DNA from: DASVWZ01 sp963708575
GTDB lineage: Bacteria; Acidobacteriota; Terriglobia; Terriglobales; Acidobacteriaceae
DNA length: 64,000 nt
Reading direction: 5' to 3'
Assembly (NCBI GenBank): GCA_963708575.1
Contig: CAVPTB010000003.1
Location: forward strand, 496,001 to 560,000
Every line of letters begins with the position of its first letter. Within the stretch, counting starts at the first letter, position 1. The notes below the pieces were generated by a model. The model ran no database searches. It was not told where the DNA came from and saw nothing but the letters and a program-made list of their open reading frames with translations. The position numbers and the translations under genes are program-made. Shown one piece after another: positions 32,794 through 40,476 of this stretch.

Positions 32794-34998
32794 CTAGAGC
32801 GCCGCTGCTTGTTCGCGGCGTTTGCCTTGAATCTCGATGTAGACGTGGACTAGCGAGACGGCGGCGGGAGTGACTCCAGGAATTCGCGAAGCGTGGCCGA
32901 GGGTGCGGGGGCGGATTTTGAGAAGCGTTTCCTGCATCTCGCGGGAGAGGCCGCTGACCGAGCGGTAGTCGAACCAGTCGGGGATGGTGTGCTGCTCGGA
33001 CTTCTTCAGCCGCTCAATGGCTCGCTGTTGCTGGAGCAGATAGCCTTCGTATTTAATCTCAGTTTCGATGGACTTCAGTTCATTGCGGGCTGCAGAGGAC
33101 AAGCCAACCACAGAGGACTCGGGGGGCACGGAAGAATTCTGGGAGAAAAACTCCGGAGACACTTCTCGCAAGATGGGTGCCAGTTGGTCGATAGTGACTT
33201 CGGGACGTTTGAGTAACTGTGCGAGCGGCTGGCCAAGGGCGGAGGAAAGGTCTTCGGTCTTCAGTCTTCGATCGCTGGCGATTTGTGGTTGGCTACTCAG
33301 ATCTTCCGCATTCTCAGAGACAGCAGGGTCCTCGACTTCGTTCGGCTTCGCCTCACTCCGCTCGGGATGACAGACCTGCATTTTTTCGAGCATCGCCGCA
33401 GTGAGTTTGGTTTTCTCCAACAGCCGCTTTGCCCCGTTGAGTCTCACTTGTTTGGCTTCAAAATCGGCCCAGGCTTCATCGTTAATCAGACCGATGCGGC
33501 GGCCGTGTGGCGTGAGGCGCCGGTCGGCATTGTCGATGCGAAGATGCAGACGGAACTCGGCGCGTGAGGTAAACATGCGATAGGGCTCATTGGTGCCCTT
33601 GGAGATCAGGTCATCGATCAGGATCGCGGTGTAAGCCTCGGTGCGATCGAGAATCAGCGGCGGCTGGTTCTTCACTTTGAGCGCAGCGTTAATGCCAGCC
33701 ATCAATCCCTGGCATGCGGCTTCTTCGTAGCCGCTGGTGCCGTTAATTTGTCCACCGAGGAACAGTCCCTTGATCTTCTTGGTCTCGAGCGTGCGCTCGA
33801 GTTCGGTGGGATCGATGGAGTCGTACTCGATGGCGTAGCCGGGACGCAGCATCTCGGCGGATTCGAGGCCGGGAATGGTCTTGAGAATCGCCATTTGAAC
33901 CTCGACCGGCAGCGACGTGCTCATGCCATTGACGTAGATCTCGTGGGTGTTCAGCCCTTCAGGCTCGAGAAAAAGCTGGTGCGTGGTCTTGTCAGGGAAC
34001 TTGACGATCTTGTCTTCGATCGATGGGCAATAGCGCGGTCCAATGGACTGAATCTGTCCGCTGTACATGGGCGAGCGATGAACATTTTCGCGAATGATGC
34101 GATGCGTTTCTTCCGTCGTCCACGCAATGTAGCAGGGCACTTGCGAATCGTGATGCGCGACACGCTTGGTGCGGAAGCTGAACGGCGTGGGATCTTCATC
34201 GCCGGGCTGCAGCTGAAACTGCGACCAGTCGATCGTGCGGCCATCGAGACGCGGCGGCGTACCGGTTTTGAGACGACAACCGCGAAGTCCGAGCTGTTTC
34301 AGCGCTTCACCCAACAGGATGGCATTCGGCTCCCCGGAACGTCCGGCGGGATATTGCTGCTCACCGCAATGAATGAGACCGTTGAGAAATGTCCCGGTCG
34401 TGATGATGACGGCGGCAGCCCCTACGGTGCGCCCGTCGCGAAGACGGATGCCGCGACAGATGCGAGGACCGTCGCTGGCCGTTGGTCGTTGGCCGTCAGT
34501 CGAAAGCACTGATGCATCCGCTTCTGCTGACGACTGATGACTGATGACCGACGACGTATTGCCTGGCTGAGAGCTGACAGCTGAAAACTGAGAGCCCTCC
34601 AGAATCAAATCCGCTACTTCCGCCTGCTTGATCTTCAGATTCGGTTGCGACTCCAGCACCTCGCGCATCTTCAGCCGATAGGCTTGTTTGTCGCACTGCG
34701 CGCGCGGCGACCAGACGGCGGGACCACGAGAAGTGTTCAGAAGTCGAAACTGGATGCCGACCGCGTCGGTGATTTCGCCCATGATGCCGCCCAAGGCATC
34801 AACTTCGCGCACGAGGTGTCCCTTGGCAATCCCGCCGATCGCCGGGTTACAGGACATCTGCGCGATGAGGTCGACGTTGAGCGTGTAGAGCGCGGTCTTC
34901 AGGCCCATGCGCGCGGCAGCCATGGCGGCCTCGCAGCCTGCGTGGCCAGCGCCAACCACCACGACGTCGTATCGCTCCGTGTATTGCATCATTCCCAC
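32794..34998 (-). CDS. mnmG: tRNA U34 carboxymethylaminomethyl-modifying enzyme MnmG with repeat insertions
   Basis: MnmG (GidA) with MnmE modifies U34 of certain tRNAs using FAD and folate. The FAD motif VVVVGAGHAGCEAA (about 13-26), CNPAIGGIAKGHLVREVDALGG (50-71), GQINGTSGYEEAACQGL and YRMFTSRAEFRLHLR are intact. Length is 734 residues against about 620-650 normally. The excess lies in three in-frame inserts whose DNA matches intergenic repeat families: residues about 136-178 (34465-34593), about 542-585 (33244-33375) and about 620-637 (33088-33141). All keep frame and sit at domain surfaces by position in the alignment. Starts at 34998, 34992 and 34989 are equally possible. The gene is presumably functional. 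Confidence 0.93.
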   Translation of the reverse strand: MGMMQYTERYDVVVVGAGHAGCEAAMAAARMGLKTALYTLNVDLIAQMSCNPAIGGIAKGHLVREVDALGGIMGEITDAVGIQFRLLNTSRGPAVWSPRAQCDKQAYRLKMREVLESQPNLKIKQAEVADLILEGSQFSAVSSQPGNTSSVISHQSSAEADASVLSTDGQRPTASDGPRICRGIRLRDGRTVGAAAVIITTGTFLNGLIHCGEQQYPAGRSGEPNAILLGEALKQLGLRGCRLKTGTPPRLDGRTIDWSQFQLQPGDEDPTPFSFRTKRVAHHDSQVPCYIAWTTEETHRIIRENVHRSPMYSGQIQSIGPRYCPSIEDKIVKFPDKTTHQLFLEPEGLNTHEIYVNGMSTSLPVEVQMAILKTIPGLESAEMLRPGYAIEYDSIDPTELERTLETKKIKGLFLGGQINGTSGYEEAACQGLMAGINAALKVKNQPPLILDRTEAYTAILIDDLISKGTNEPYRMFTSRAEFRLHLRIDNADRRLTPHGRRIGLINDEAWADFEAKQVRLNGAKRLLEKTKLTAAMLEKMQVCHPERSEAKPNEVEDPAVSENAEDLSSQPQIASDRRLKTEDLSSALGQPLAQLLKRPEVTIDQLAPILREVSPEFFSQNSSVPPESSVVGLSSAARNELKSIETEIKYEGYLLQQQRAIERLKKSEQHTIPDWFDYRSVSGLSREMQETLLKIRPRTLGHASRIPGVTPAAVSLVHVYIEIQGKRREQAAAL
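33088..33141 (-). repeat. In-frame repeat insert 3 in mnmG (family C)
   Basis: Encodes about residues 620-637 (SSVPPESSVVGLSSA). The plus strand contains aaccacagaggactcggggg (33106-33125), matching the family C repeat at 27396, 35224, 36773 and 53949. It is absent from the standard MnmG fold. Confidence 0.65.
33244..33375 (-). repeat. In-frame repeat insert 2 in mnmG (families B and A)
   Basis: Encodes about residues 542-585, including CHPERSEAKPNEVEDPAV, a known translation of a dispersed Acidobacteria repeat, followed by SDRRLKTEDLS from the gaccgaagac family. The plus strand reads ttcggcttcgcctcactccg in this interval. Confidence 0.8.
34465..34593 (-). repeat. In-frame repeat insert 1 in mnmG (family A)
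   Basis: Encodes about residues 136-178, a Ser/Gln/Thr-rich segment (SSQPGNTSSVISHQSSAEAD). The coding DNA is built from words such as tcagtcatcagtcgtcag and gaccaacggcc seen in intergenic simple repeats. Confidence 0.75.
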
Positions 34999-35034
34999 TC
35001 GGCCAGGTCCCTCACTGCGTTTCGGGATTTCGCC

Positions 35035-35063
35035 AGCGGGCTCCCGCTTCGCTCACGCCCGCT
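35035..35063. repeat. Hairpin repeat upstream of mnmG
   Basis: agcgggc (35035-35041) and gcccgct (35057-35063) pair perfectly around cttcgctcac. It lies between the two copies of the mnmG 5' end. Confidence 0.55.
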
Positions 35064-35076
35064 AAACGGCTCAACT

Positions 35077-35149
35077 TCGCAGCCTGCGTGGCCAGCGCCA
35101 ACCACGACTACGTCGTATTGTTCTGTGAATTGCATTACGCCAGATCGGC
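35077..35149 (-). repeat. Diverged duplicate of the mnmG 5' end
   Basis: On the minus strand this reads MQFTEQYDVVVVGAGHAGCE and continues into unrelated DNA. It aligns with the real mnmG start (34931-35004) including bases upstream of the start codon, with about one mismatch in seven. A 5' fragment of the gene was duplicated about 146 bp upstream, with repeat DNA between. Confidence 0.8.
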
Positions 35150-35223
35150 CCCACTGCCAATGCTTCTATTCTAGCAACTTGGGTGACTCTGGGATTATTC
35201 TTGGGGGACACTGCGAAAATCTT

Positions 35224-35252
35224 CACCACAAAGGGCACTAAGGTTCACGAAG
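35224..35252 (+). repeat. Family C repeat, copy 3
   Basis: caccacaaagggcactaaggttcacgaag overlaps the 3' end of the next reverse-strand gene and supplies its last codons and stop. Confidence 0.65.
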
Positions 35253-35903
35253 CAGATTCGGAGGCGGAACGTCGGTGAATACCGCTTCCTGCCATTGATC
35301 GGAAGGGAAGTACCAAGGGCTTGCCCCGGCTTCATGATTGTTGCCACCGGAGCCGAAGGGGACGGTCGGATCGCGCCAGTAATCCATTCCCATTTGCAGC
35401 AGGGCTCCGCGAGAAATCCTGACTCGCGCTTGAACCCTGCAGCCATCCAATTTCCCGGGAGGAATCAGAGCACGCGGCGACGCCGCCCAAAAATGCCAGA
35501 TGCGGTGGGGACGCTCGCCCACAAGGAGTACGGCGTTGTTCGACTCATAATTCAACGGCATCGGCTCGGAGAGGTTCCCCTGAAACCATGGCTTGCGGAT
35601 GTACAGGCCGCCGTGAACCTTGCCATCATCTTGGTTCAGGATTACTTCTCTGCCGTCGACCCGGCAAGAAAGCTGGGTGGAGGCAATCTGGATCCGCGCA
35701 TGTTCATAGCCGGGAATACGCGTGTCTGCGATGGCGATTCCCCAGAGCATGGCGGAAGTGAAATTGGAGGGTTTGGGAACTGGGTTGATGTACCCGCTCT
35801 TGAAGCGGACTTCATCGGGAACCGGCGAGTCCCTCTCTTGGGTGACCCCGAGCGAGACGGCAGAAACCGCGACTAAGAAGAGTACCCAGTCACAGCGGCG
35901 CAC
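35238..35903 (-). CDS. Secreted hypothetical protein
   Basis: 221 residues with signal peptide at about 5-21 (DWVLFLVAVSAVSLGVTQ). The mature part contains SAMLWGIAIADTRIPGYEHAR, VDGREVILNQDDGKVHGGLY, SNNAVLLVGERPHRIWHFWAA and LLQMGMDYWRDPTVP. The even mix of strands and aromatic residues suggests an exported carbohydrate- or ligand-binding module. No family recognised. The final codons (ending LLREP) come from a family C repeat, so the C-terminus was probably remodelled by that insertion. Confidence 0.65.
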   Translation of the reverse strand: MRRCDWVLFLVAVSAVSLGVTQERDSPVPDEVRFKSGYINPVPKPSNFTSAMLWGIAIADTRIPGYEHARIQIASTQLSCRVDGREVILNQDDGKVHGGLYIRKPWFQGNLSEPMPLNYESNNAVLLVGERPHRIWHFWAASPRALIPPGKLDGCRVQARVRISRGALLQMGMDYWRDPTVPFGSGGNNHEAGASPWYFPSDQWQEAVFTDVPPPNLLREP

Positions 35904-36051
35904 CTGTTCATTATCGAACTCCGATGGCGAGGTTCATCCGAAAACTGCAGAAAAACAACCGTCTAATTCCAAAAGCGGAATTCAACAATCCTCCGGTTGC
36001 CACCTTCGTTCGTCACTCGTATATTGATTGGTACAACGTAAGGGAGAACTC

Positions 36052-36756
36052 ATGACAAACAAGGAATTTTTCGAGCAACTGGATGCTCGCATCGCGAAGT
36101 ACGATCTGCTTTGCCATCCTTTCTATAAGGCATGGGCTGCAGGCGAACTGACGCGCGACGATCTGCGCGAGTACGCGCAGGATTACTATCACCACGTAGA
36201 AGCGTTTCCGACCTATTTGGCGGAGCTGGGCATTCGCCTGGATGAAGGCGAAATGCGCCGTGCGGTGCTGGCCAACATGTCCGACGAAAAGGGAACCGAG
36301 GACGCTTTTGGAGAGCCTTCGCCCGCCCACGCTGAGCTGTGGCTGGATTTCGCGGAAGGCATGGGATCGCCACGCAACATTGGTGGCCGCCGTCCGCTAA
36401 AGGAAGTGCGCGAGCTGACCGGTTTCTTTCATCAGGTGGCTGGCGAAGGAACGCCCGAAGAAGCTCTGGCTGCCTTTTACGCTTACGAATCGCAAGTGCC
36501 GCGGGTAGCGAAAGAGAAGGCTCGCGGTTTGCGGGAAGTGTACGGAGCCGACGAGCGCACCACAACCTACTTCACCTTGCACACCACGGCGGATGTTTTC
36601 CATTCTCAGGTGTGGAAACAGCAATTGGGGAAGCGAGTGGAGGGAAATCCTGAGTTGCAGGAAAAGGCGCTGGCTGCTGGAGAGAAGGCAGCGAAGGCTT
36701 TGTGGCGGGCGCTGGATGGGATCGAGGCGCGGCGGACCTCCAAGGCTGCAGCGTAG
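36052..36756 (+). CDS. CADD-family folate protein (putative self-sacrificing pABA synthase)
   Basis: 234 residues from ATG 36052, preceded by aagggag. It belongs to the heme-oxygenase/TenA-like all-helical fold, with CADD signatures: HPFYKAWAAGELTRDDLREY, AQDYYHHVEAFPTYLAELG, RAVLANMSDEKGTEDAFGEP, HAELWLDFAEGMG and TTADVFHSQVWKQQL. In Chlamydia and Nitrosomonas, CADD proteins make p-aminobenzoate from a tyrosine of their own chain using a diiron/Mn-Fe centre; Tyr25 here sits in the corresponding HPFY position, and His/Glu metal ligands (YYHHVE, YESQ, HTTADVFHS) are present. No pabA, pabB or pabC is in the window. Role by family: folate supply. Confidence 0.8.
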   Translation: MTNKEFFEQLDARIAKYDLLCHPFYKAWAAGELTRDDLREYAQDYYHHVEAFPTYLAELGIRLDEGEMRRAVLANMSDEKGTEDAFGEPSPAHAELWLDFAEGMGSPRNIGGRRPLKEVRELTGFFHQVAGEGTPEEALAAFYAYESQVPRVAKEKARGLREVYGADERTTTYFTLHTTADVFHSQVWKQQLGKRVEGNPELQEKALAAGEKAAKALWRALDGIEARRTSKAAA

Positions 36757-36772
36757 GCTCCGGCCAAAAACC

Positions 36773-36806
36773 TAACCACAAAGTGCACGAAGGTTCACGA
36801 AGGAAT
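36773..36806 (+). repeat. Family C repeat, copy 4
   Basis: aaccacaaagtgcacgaagg with a further ttcacgaagga, 17 bp after the CADD gene stop. Confidence 0.65.
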
Positions 36807-36858
36807 TGGAGCCGGTGATTCGGTAGAATCATTGGCTCTTTGTGTTTGCTGGAAAATC

Positions 36859-37257
36859 ATGACGAAGCCCATTCCAATCGGTGCACGAGCGACGGCGGAG
36901 GAGACCGCCGAGTTCAAGCACACGCTGACGGCGCACCATCCGCAGTTGCCGCCCGTCTATTCCACTCCGGACATGATTCGCCTGATGGAGACTGCGGCTT
37001 TTCTCGCGCTTCATCCGTACTGTGAAGGAGATGAGATTACAGTAGGGACGGCGATCAATATTGAGCACAGAGCGGCCAGCGGGATCGGGGCTCACATCAA
37101 AGCCGAGGCGGTGCTGGAATCGTTTGATGGCCGCTTCTACACGGTACGAGTGACGGCGCAAGACGACGTACAGGAGATCGGTCGAGGCACCGTGGGAAGA
37201 GCGGTCGTAAATACAGGAAAGTTTGTTGAAAGGATGAAGAAAGCGGGAACGAAGTGA
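36859..37257 (+). CDS. Hotdog-fold thioesterase, fluoroacetyl-CoA thioesterase-like
   Basis: 132 residues from ATG 36859. The FlK-like pattern is plain: VYSTPDMIRLMETAAFLAL, EITVGTAINIEHRAASGIGA, HIKAEAVLESFDGRFYTVRV and an end QEIGRGTVGRAVVN. The catalytic Thr/Ser (here Ser in VYSTPD), Glu (LMETA) and His (NIEHR) are in place. The family hydrolyses short acyl-CoA thioesters; fluoroacetyl-CoA is only one example, so natural substrate is unknown. Cytoplasmic. It follows the CADD gene on the same strand by about 100 bp, which may be chance. Confidence 0.8.
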   Translation: MTKPIPIGARATAEETAEFKHTLTAHHPQLPPVYSTPDMIRLMETAAFLALHPYCEGDEITVGTAINIEHRAASGIGAHIKAEAVLESFDGRFYTVRVTAQDDVQEIGRGTVGRAVVNTGKFVERMKKAGTK

Positions 37258-37322
37258 TCAGCAGTCAAGACTCGGCATTCGGTCTGGCAGCTGAGCGCTA
37301 ATGGTTGAATGCTGTGACTTCC

Positions 37323-38144
37323 ATGAATACACAAAAAGCAAACGATTTCCGCGTCATGCATCGGAGTGGGAAGATTCTCGTGCTTCCCAATGCCTGGGAT
37401 GTTGCCAGTGCTCGCGTCTTCGAAGAGGCGGGGTTCGGAGCAATCGCCACGACCAGTGCGGGAATTGCCTTTTCGCTGGGATATCCCGACGGGCAGAAGA
37501 TCTCGCGCGAGGAGATGCTGGCCCGCGTCACCAGGATCGCCCGCGCCGTGAAAGTTCCGGTCACAGCGGATTTGGAGGCTGGTTACGGCGATTTGCCTCA
37601 AGATGCGGCCCGAACCGCGCTGGCAGCGGTCGAGGCTGGAGCGGTGGGGTTGAATCTGGAGGATGCGACCAACGATCCGAAGAACCCTCTCATCGATTTG
37701 AATCTCCAACTCGAAAGAATCAAAGCCGTGCGTGAAGCGGCGCTGAAATCGGGAACGCTTTTGGTGCTGAATGCGCGCACGGATGTATATCTGGCGGAAG
37801 TTGGGGCTCCAGAGCTGCGATATTTCGAGGCGGTCAAGCGCCTCATGGCCTATCGCGACGCCGGCGCGGATTGCGTTTTCGTTCCAGGGCTTACAGATCC
37901 GGCGACGATTGCGCAGCTAGTTAAAGATGTTCAGTGTCCGCTGAATATTCTGGCTGGGCCAGGATCGCCGCCGATCCCTGAATTGGAAAAACTGGGCGTG
38001 GCACGGGCGAGTCTTGGATCGGGGCCCATGCGATCGACGCTGGGATTGCTGCGAAGAATGTCTGAAGAACTGAAGACATCCGGAACATACGGTGCGTTTG
38101 ACGGAGCCATTTCGTATGCGGAAATAAACCGAATGCTGGAGTAA
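37323..38144 (+). CDS. Isocitrate lyase/PEP mutase-superfamily enzyme
   Basis: 273 residues from ATG 37323; a TTG at 37305 is an alternative. TIM-barrel enzyme of the PrpB/PEP-mutase/oxaloacetate-hydrolase superfamily: VLPNAWDVASARVFEEAGF, AIATTSAGIAFSLGYPDGQ, VTADLEAGYGDLP (metal-binding Asp/Glu), GAVGLNLEDATN, LVLNARTDVY and RASLGSGPMRS. The KKCGH-like catalytic loop of isocitrate lyase is not seen, so it is not a true ICL (that gene is at 58.3 kb). Likely reaction is C-C or C-P bond chemistry on a small 2-oxo acid, substrate unknown. Confidence 0.82.
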   Translation: MNTQKANDFRVMHRSGKILVLPNAWDVASARVFEEAGFGAIATTSAGIAFSLGYPDGQKISREEMLARVTRIARAVKVPVTADLEAGYGDLPQDAARTALAAVEAGAVGLNLEDATNDPKNPLIDLNLQLERIKAVREAALKSGTLLVLNARTDVYLAEVGAPELRYFEAVKRLMAYRDAGADCVFVPGLTDPATIAQLVKDVQCPLNILAGPGSPPIPELEKLGVARASLGSGPMRSTLGLLRRMSEELKTSGTYGAFDGAISYAEINRMLE

Positions 38145-38233
38145 GGCTAAGTCGTTAAACATTGGTCCTGCGAATGCCGTTTTAGAACATCCCTGCCCGG
38201 GCCACTCAGGGCTCCCCGATGTAACATGTCCGT

Positions 38234-39730
38234 GTGCAAAGTCTGCCCCAATCGGTGCTCGAGTACGTCCGCAAGCACGAGCTGATCGGCGCCGGAGATC
38301 GCGTAGGGGTCGCTGTTTCAGGCGGACTCGATTCGGTAGCGTTGCTACGTTTGCTCCTCGACCTGCGTGGTGAGGTCGGAATCGTCCTTTCAGTCGTTCA
38401 TTTGAATCATGGCCTGCGTGGTGTGGAGTCTGATGAAGATGAGCGCTTCGTTAGTGACCTCGCTAAAACTCATGGCTTAGAGTTTCACAGCCAGCGTACG
38501 AATGTGAAAGCCTACGCCGCGGAACGTCATCTGAGCCTGGAGACGGCTGGGCGCGAAGTGCGCTATCAGTTTTTCGGTGAGGTCCTTTTCGAGCAGGCAC
38601 TGAAGGCGGTAGCAACCGCGCACACACTCGACGATCAGGCAGAAACCGTTCTGTTGCGGATTGTACGTGGCGCGGGGAATCGTGGTCTGGCTGGAATCTA
38701 CCCCAATCTGCCGGTCAACAATCAGTCAAACGACATTTCACCGGGCGAGAAAGATGCCGCTCCCCAGCCGGGGTCGAAAGCGATTATTCGACCGCTGCTG
38801 GGAACGCGACGCCGGGACTTGGAACAGTATCTTGCCGGCCTAAGCCAATCCTGGAGGGAGGATCAGAGCAATCGGGACTTGCGTCACGCACGCAACCGGG
38901 TTCGCCACGGAATCCTTCCCCGGCTTGAGCGAAACCTCAATCCGGCAGTGCGCGAGGCACTAGCAGAGACGGCCGAAATTGCGCGAGACGAAGAAATTTA
39001 TTGGGATCGCGAACTTTCGCAGCTTTTGCCGAACTTCTGGCGGAGATACTCCAGGGACGAGAAAGATGGGATTGAAACCTCCGGAGAGCTCAAGCGCCAG
39101 CTTCCCGAGCTTCCGGCAATCCAGCGACGAATCGTGCGAGCGGCCGCAGAATCCTTGGGGCTTAGTCTTGAGTTCCGGCATGTCGAAGAGATTTTGCGGC
39201 TTGCAGTTGGCGGCGCAACAACGGCGAATCTGCCAGGTGGTTGGACCGTTGTCAGGGACCAAAAATATTTGAGATTTGTGCCTCCGTCAGAAGAAGATGA
39301 AGTCGCGTCCGACTACGAGCGGCTGTTGCCTGTTCCGGGTTGTGCCGAGGTTCCCGAGGCCGGCTTGCGTCTTGAAGCCAATCTCCTCGACCCCGCGCCC
39401 GCAGCAACTTATGATCCGGACTGCTTGCTAAGTCGGGGCTCAATCGTGAGCGGATTGTTGGTCCGGAACTGGCGCCCAGGAGATCGATTTTGGCCATCGC
39501 ATACCAAGGAACCAAAGAAAATCAAAGAATTGCTGGCCGATAAACACATCACCGGTGCTGCGCGGAAGCTTTGGCCGGTGTTGGTCAGCGGAGAAAATGT
39601 GGTCTGGGTTCGCGGCTTTCGAACTCCTGCGGAGCTGCAGCCTCGGCCAAACGAGTATGCTGTTCTGATTCGCGAGATTCCTTTGCCGATCCGAAGGACG
39701 ACCGAATTCGACGATGGAAGAGTAAAATGA
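38234..39730 (+). CDS. tilS: tRNA(Ile)-lysidine synthase TilS
   Basis: 498 residues from GTG 38234. TilS adenylates C34 of tRNA-Ile(CAU) and adds lysine, changing it to read AUA. The PP-loop SGGLDS at residues 29-34 is the ATP-binding motif. HLNHGLRG, FHSQRTNVKAYAAERHLSLE, ATAHTLDDQAETVLLRIVRG, RPLLGTRRRDLEQYLAGL and DLRHARNRVRHGILPRL are all family hallmarks. The C-terminal part has the TilS-C domain with RNWRPGDRFWPS and HITGAARKLWPVL. Essential. The order tilS-hpt-ftsH is conserved in many bacteria. Confidence 0.95.
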   Translation: MQSLPQSVLEYVRKHELIGAGDRVGVAVSGGLDSVALLRLLLDLRGEVGIVLSVVHLNHGLRGVESDEDERFVSDLAKTHGLEFHSQRTNVKAYAAERHLSLETAGREVRYQFFGEVLFEQALKAVATAHTLDDQAETVLLRIVRGAGNRGLAGIYPNLPVNNQSNDISPGEKDAAPQPGSKAIIRPLLGTRRRDLEQYLAGLSQSWREDQSNRDLRHARNRVRHGILPRLERNLNPAVREALAETAEIARDEEIYWDRELSQLLPNFWRRYSRDEKDGIETSGELKRQLPELPAIQRRIVRAAAESLGLSLEFRHVEEILRLAVGGATTANLPGGWTVVRDQKYLRFVPPSEEDEVASDYERLLPVPGCAEVPEAGLRLEANLLDPAPAATYDPDCLLSRGSIVSGLLVRNWRPGDRFWPSHTKEPKKIKELLADKHITGAARKLWPVLVSGENVVWVRGFRTPAELQPRPNEYAVLIREIPLPIRRTTEFDDGRVK

Positions 39731-39765
39731 CTGTCAAATCAGAGTAACTGAGGTCGCGCGCCACG

Positions 39766-40302
39766 ATGACTCAAACTGCGAAAGCTGAGCAGTTTCGTAC
39801 TCTAATATCCGCCGAGCAGATCCAGAAACGGATCCGCGAGATGTCCCGGCAAATTTCGGACGACTATAAGGGCAAGACCATTCACGCCCTGGCCTTGCTG
39901 GAGAATGGCTTCATTTTCATGGCCGATCTGGTCAGGACGCTCGAAGTCCCGGTGACCTGCCAGTTCATCAAGCCCAGATACACCCGAGGCGCCGGCAACC
40001 CTGCCGGATGTCTGGAAATCTTCTTCAGCCATGATGCCGACATCCGAGGCCAGCACGTACTCATGATCGAGGGGCTGGTCCATTCTGGAATCACGACCGA
40101 GTTCCTGGTCAGTGATCTGAAAGCCCGAGGCGCAGCCTCGGTCAAGGTCGCTACGCTGCTGGATCGCCAGGCGGCGCGCCGTGTCCAGCTGCAGCCGGAT
40201 TATTTCGGCTTCCTCGTGGACGAAGCCTTTCTCTTCGGATACGGCCTGGGATCACCCGAGCAGACGCACCGGAATCTGCCCTATCTGGCGGTCGCAAGCT
40301 GA
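39766..40302 (+). CDS. hpt: Hypoxanthine phosphoribosyltransferase-like protein (divergent PRPP motif)
   Basis: 178 residues, 35 bp after tilS. Overall HPRT layout: ISAEQIQKRIREMSRQISDD, LALLENGFIFMADLVRTLEV, RARG/AASVKVATLLDR, VDEAFLFGYGLG and NLPYLAVA. The PRPP-binding motif, normally EDIIDTGLT, here reads IEGLVHSGITTEF: the second acidic residue is Gly and the catalytic Asp is His. Either the chemistry is modified or this is a phosphoribosyltransferase of related specificity. It salvages purines with PRPP if active. Between tilS and ftsH in the conserved order. Confidence 0.82.
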   Translation: MTQTAKAEQFRTLISAEQIQKRIREMSRQISDDYKGKTIHALALLENGFIFMADLVRTLEVPVTCQFIKPRYTRGAGNPAGCLEIFFSHDADIRGQHVLMIEGLVHSGITTEFLVSDLKARGAASVKVATLLDRQAARRVQLQPDYFGFLVDEAFLFGYGLGSPEQTHRNLPYLAVAS

Positions 40303-40311
40303 AGTGAACTC

Positions 40312-40325
40312 ATGACTTAAGTCAT
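40312..40325. promoter_or_regulatory. Perfect 14-bp palindrome upstream of ftsH
   Basis: ATGACTTAAGTCAT is a perfect palindrome 10 bp after the hpt stop and about 150 bp before ftsH. It could be an operator for ftsH; no T-run follows, so it is not an intrinsic terminator. Confidence 0.4.
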
Positions 40326-40476
40326 AAGAAGATCGCCGTCCCTTTTTCCACAAGAAGGGTTAGAATGGCAAAGGCTGGCAAATACTTCGACCTTACCTTG
40401 TGGCGGGCATCTAATCAGCTGGTGGAGCCCCCGGTACATGCGTTGGAGAGGCGCTACTTTTTCAGGAGTCTCTTAG

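Noticed and set aside
32750..32800. tRNA-like ggttcgagtcc on the minus strand near the mnmG 3' end
   Set aside because: The T-arm does not form five pairs and no acceptor or D-arm can be found; chance similarity.
33748..34512. 254-codon plus-strand frame over mnmG
   Set aside because: Antisense of the conserved MnmG core; no ribosome-binding site or homology by eye.
37323..38144. Second isocitrate lyase
   Set aside because: Lacks the KKCGH catalytic loop and is much shorter than ICL; belongs to the wider PEP mutase/ICL superfamily.
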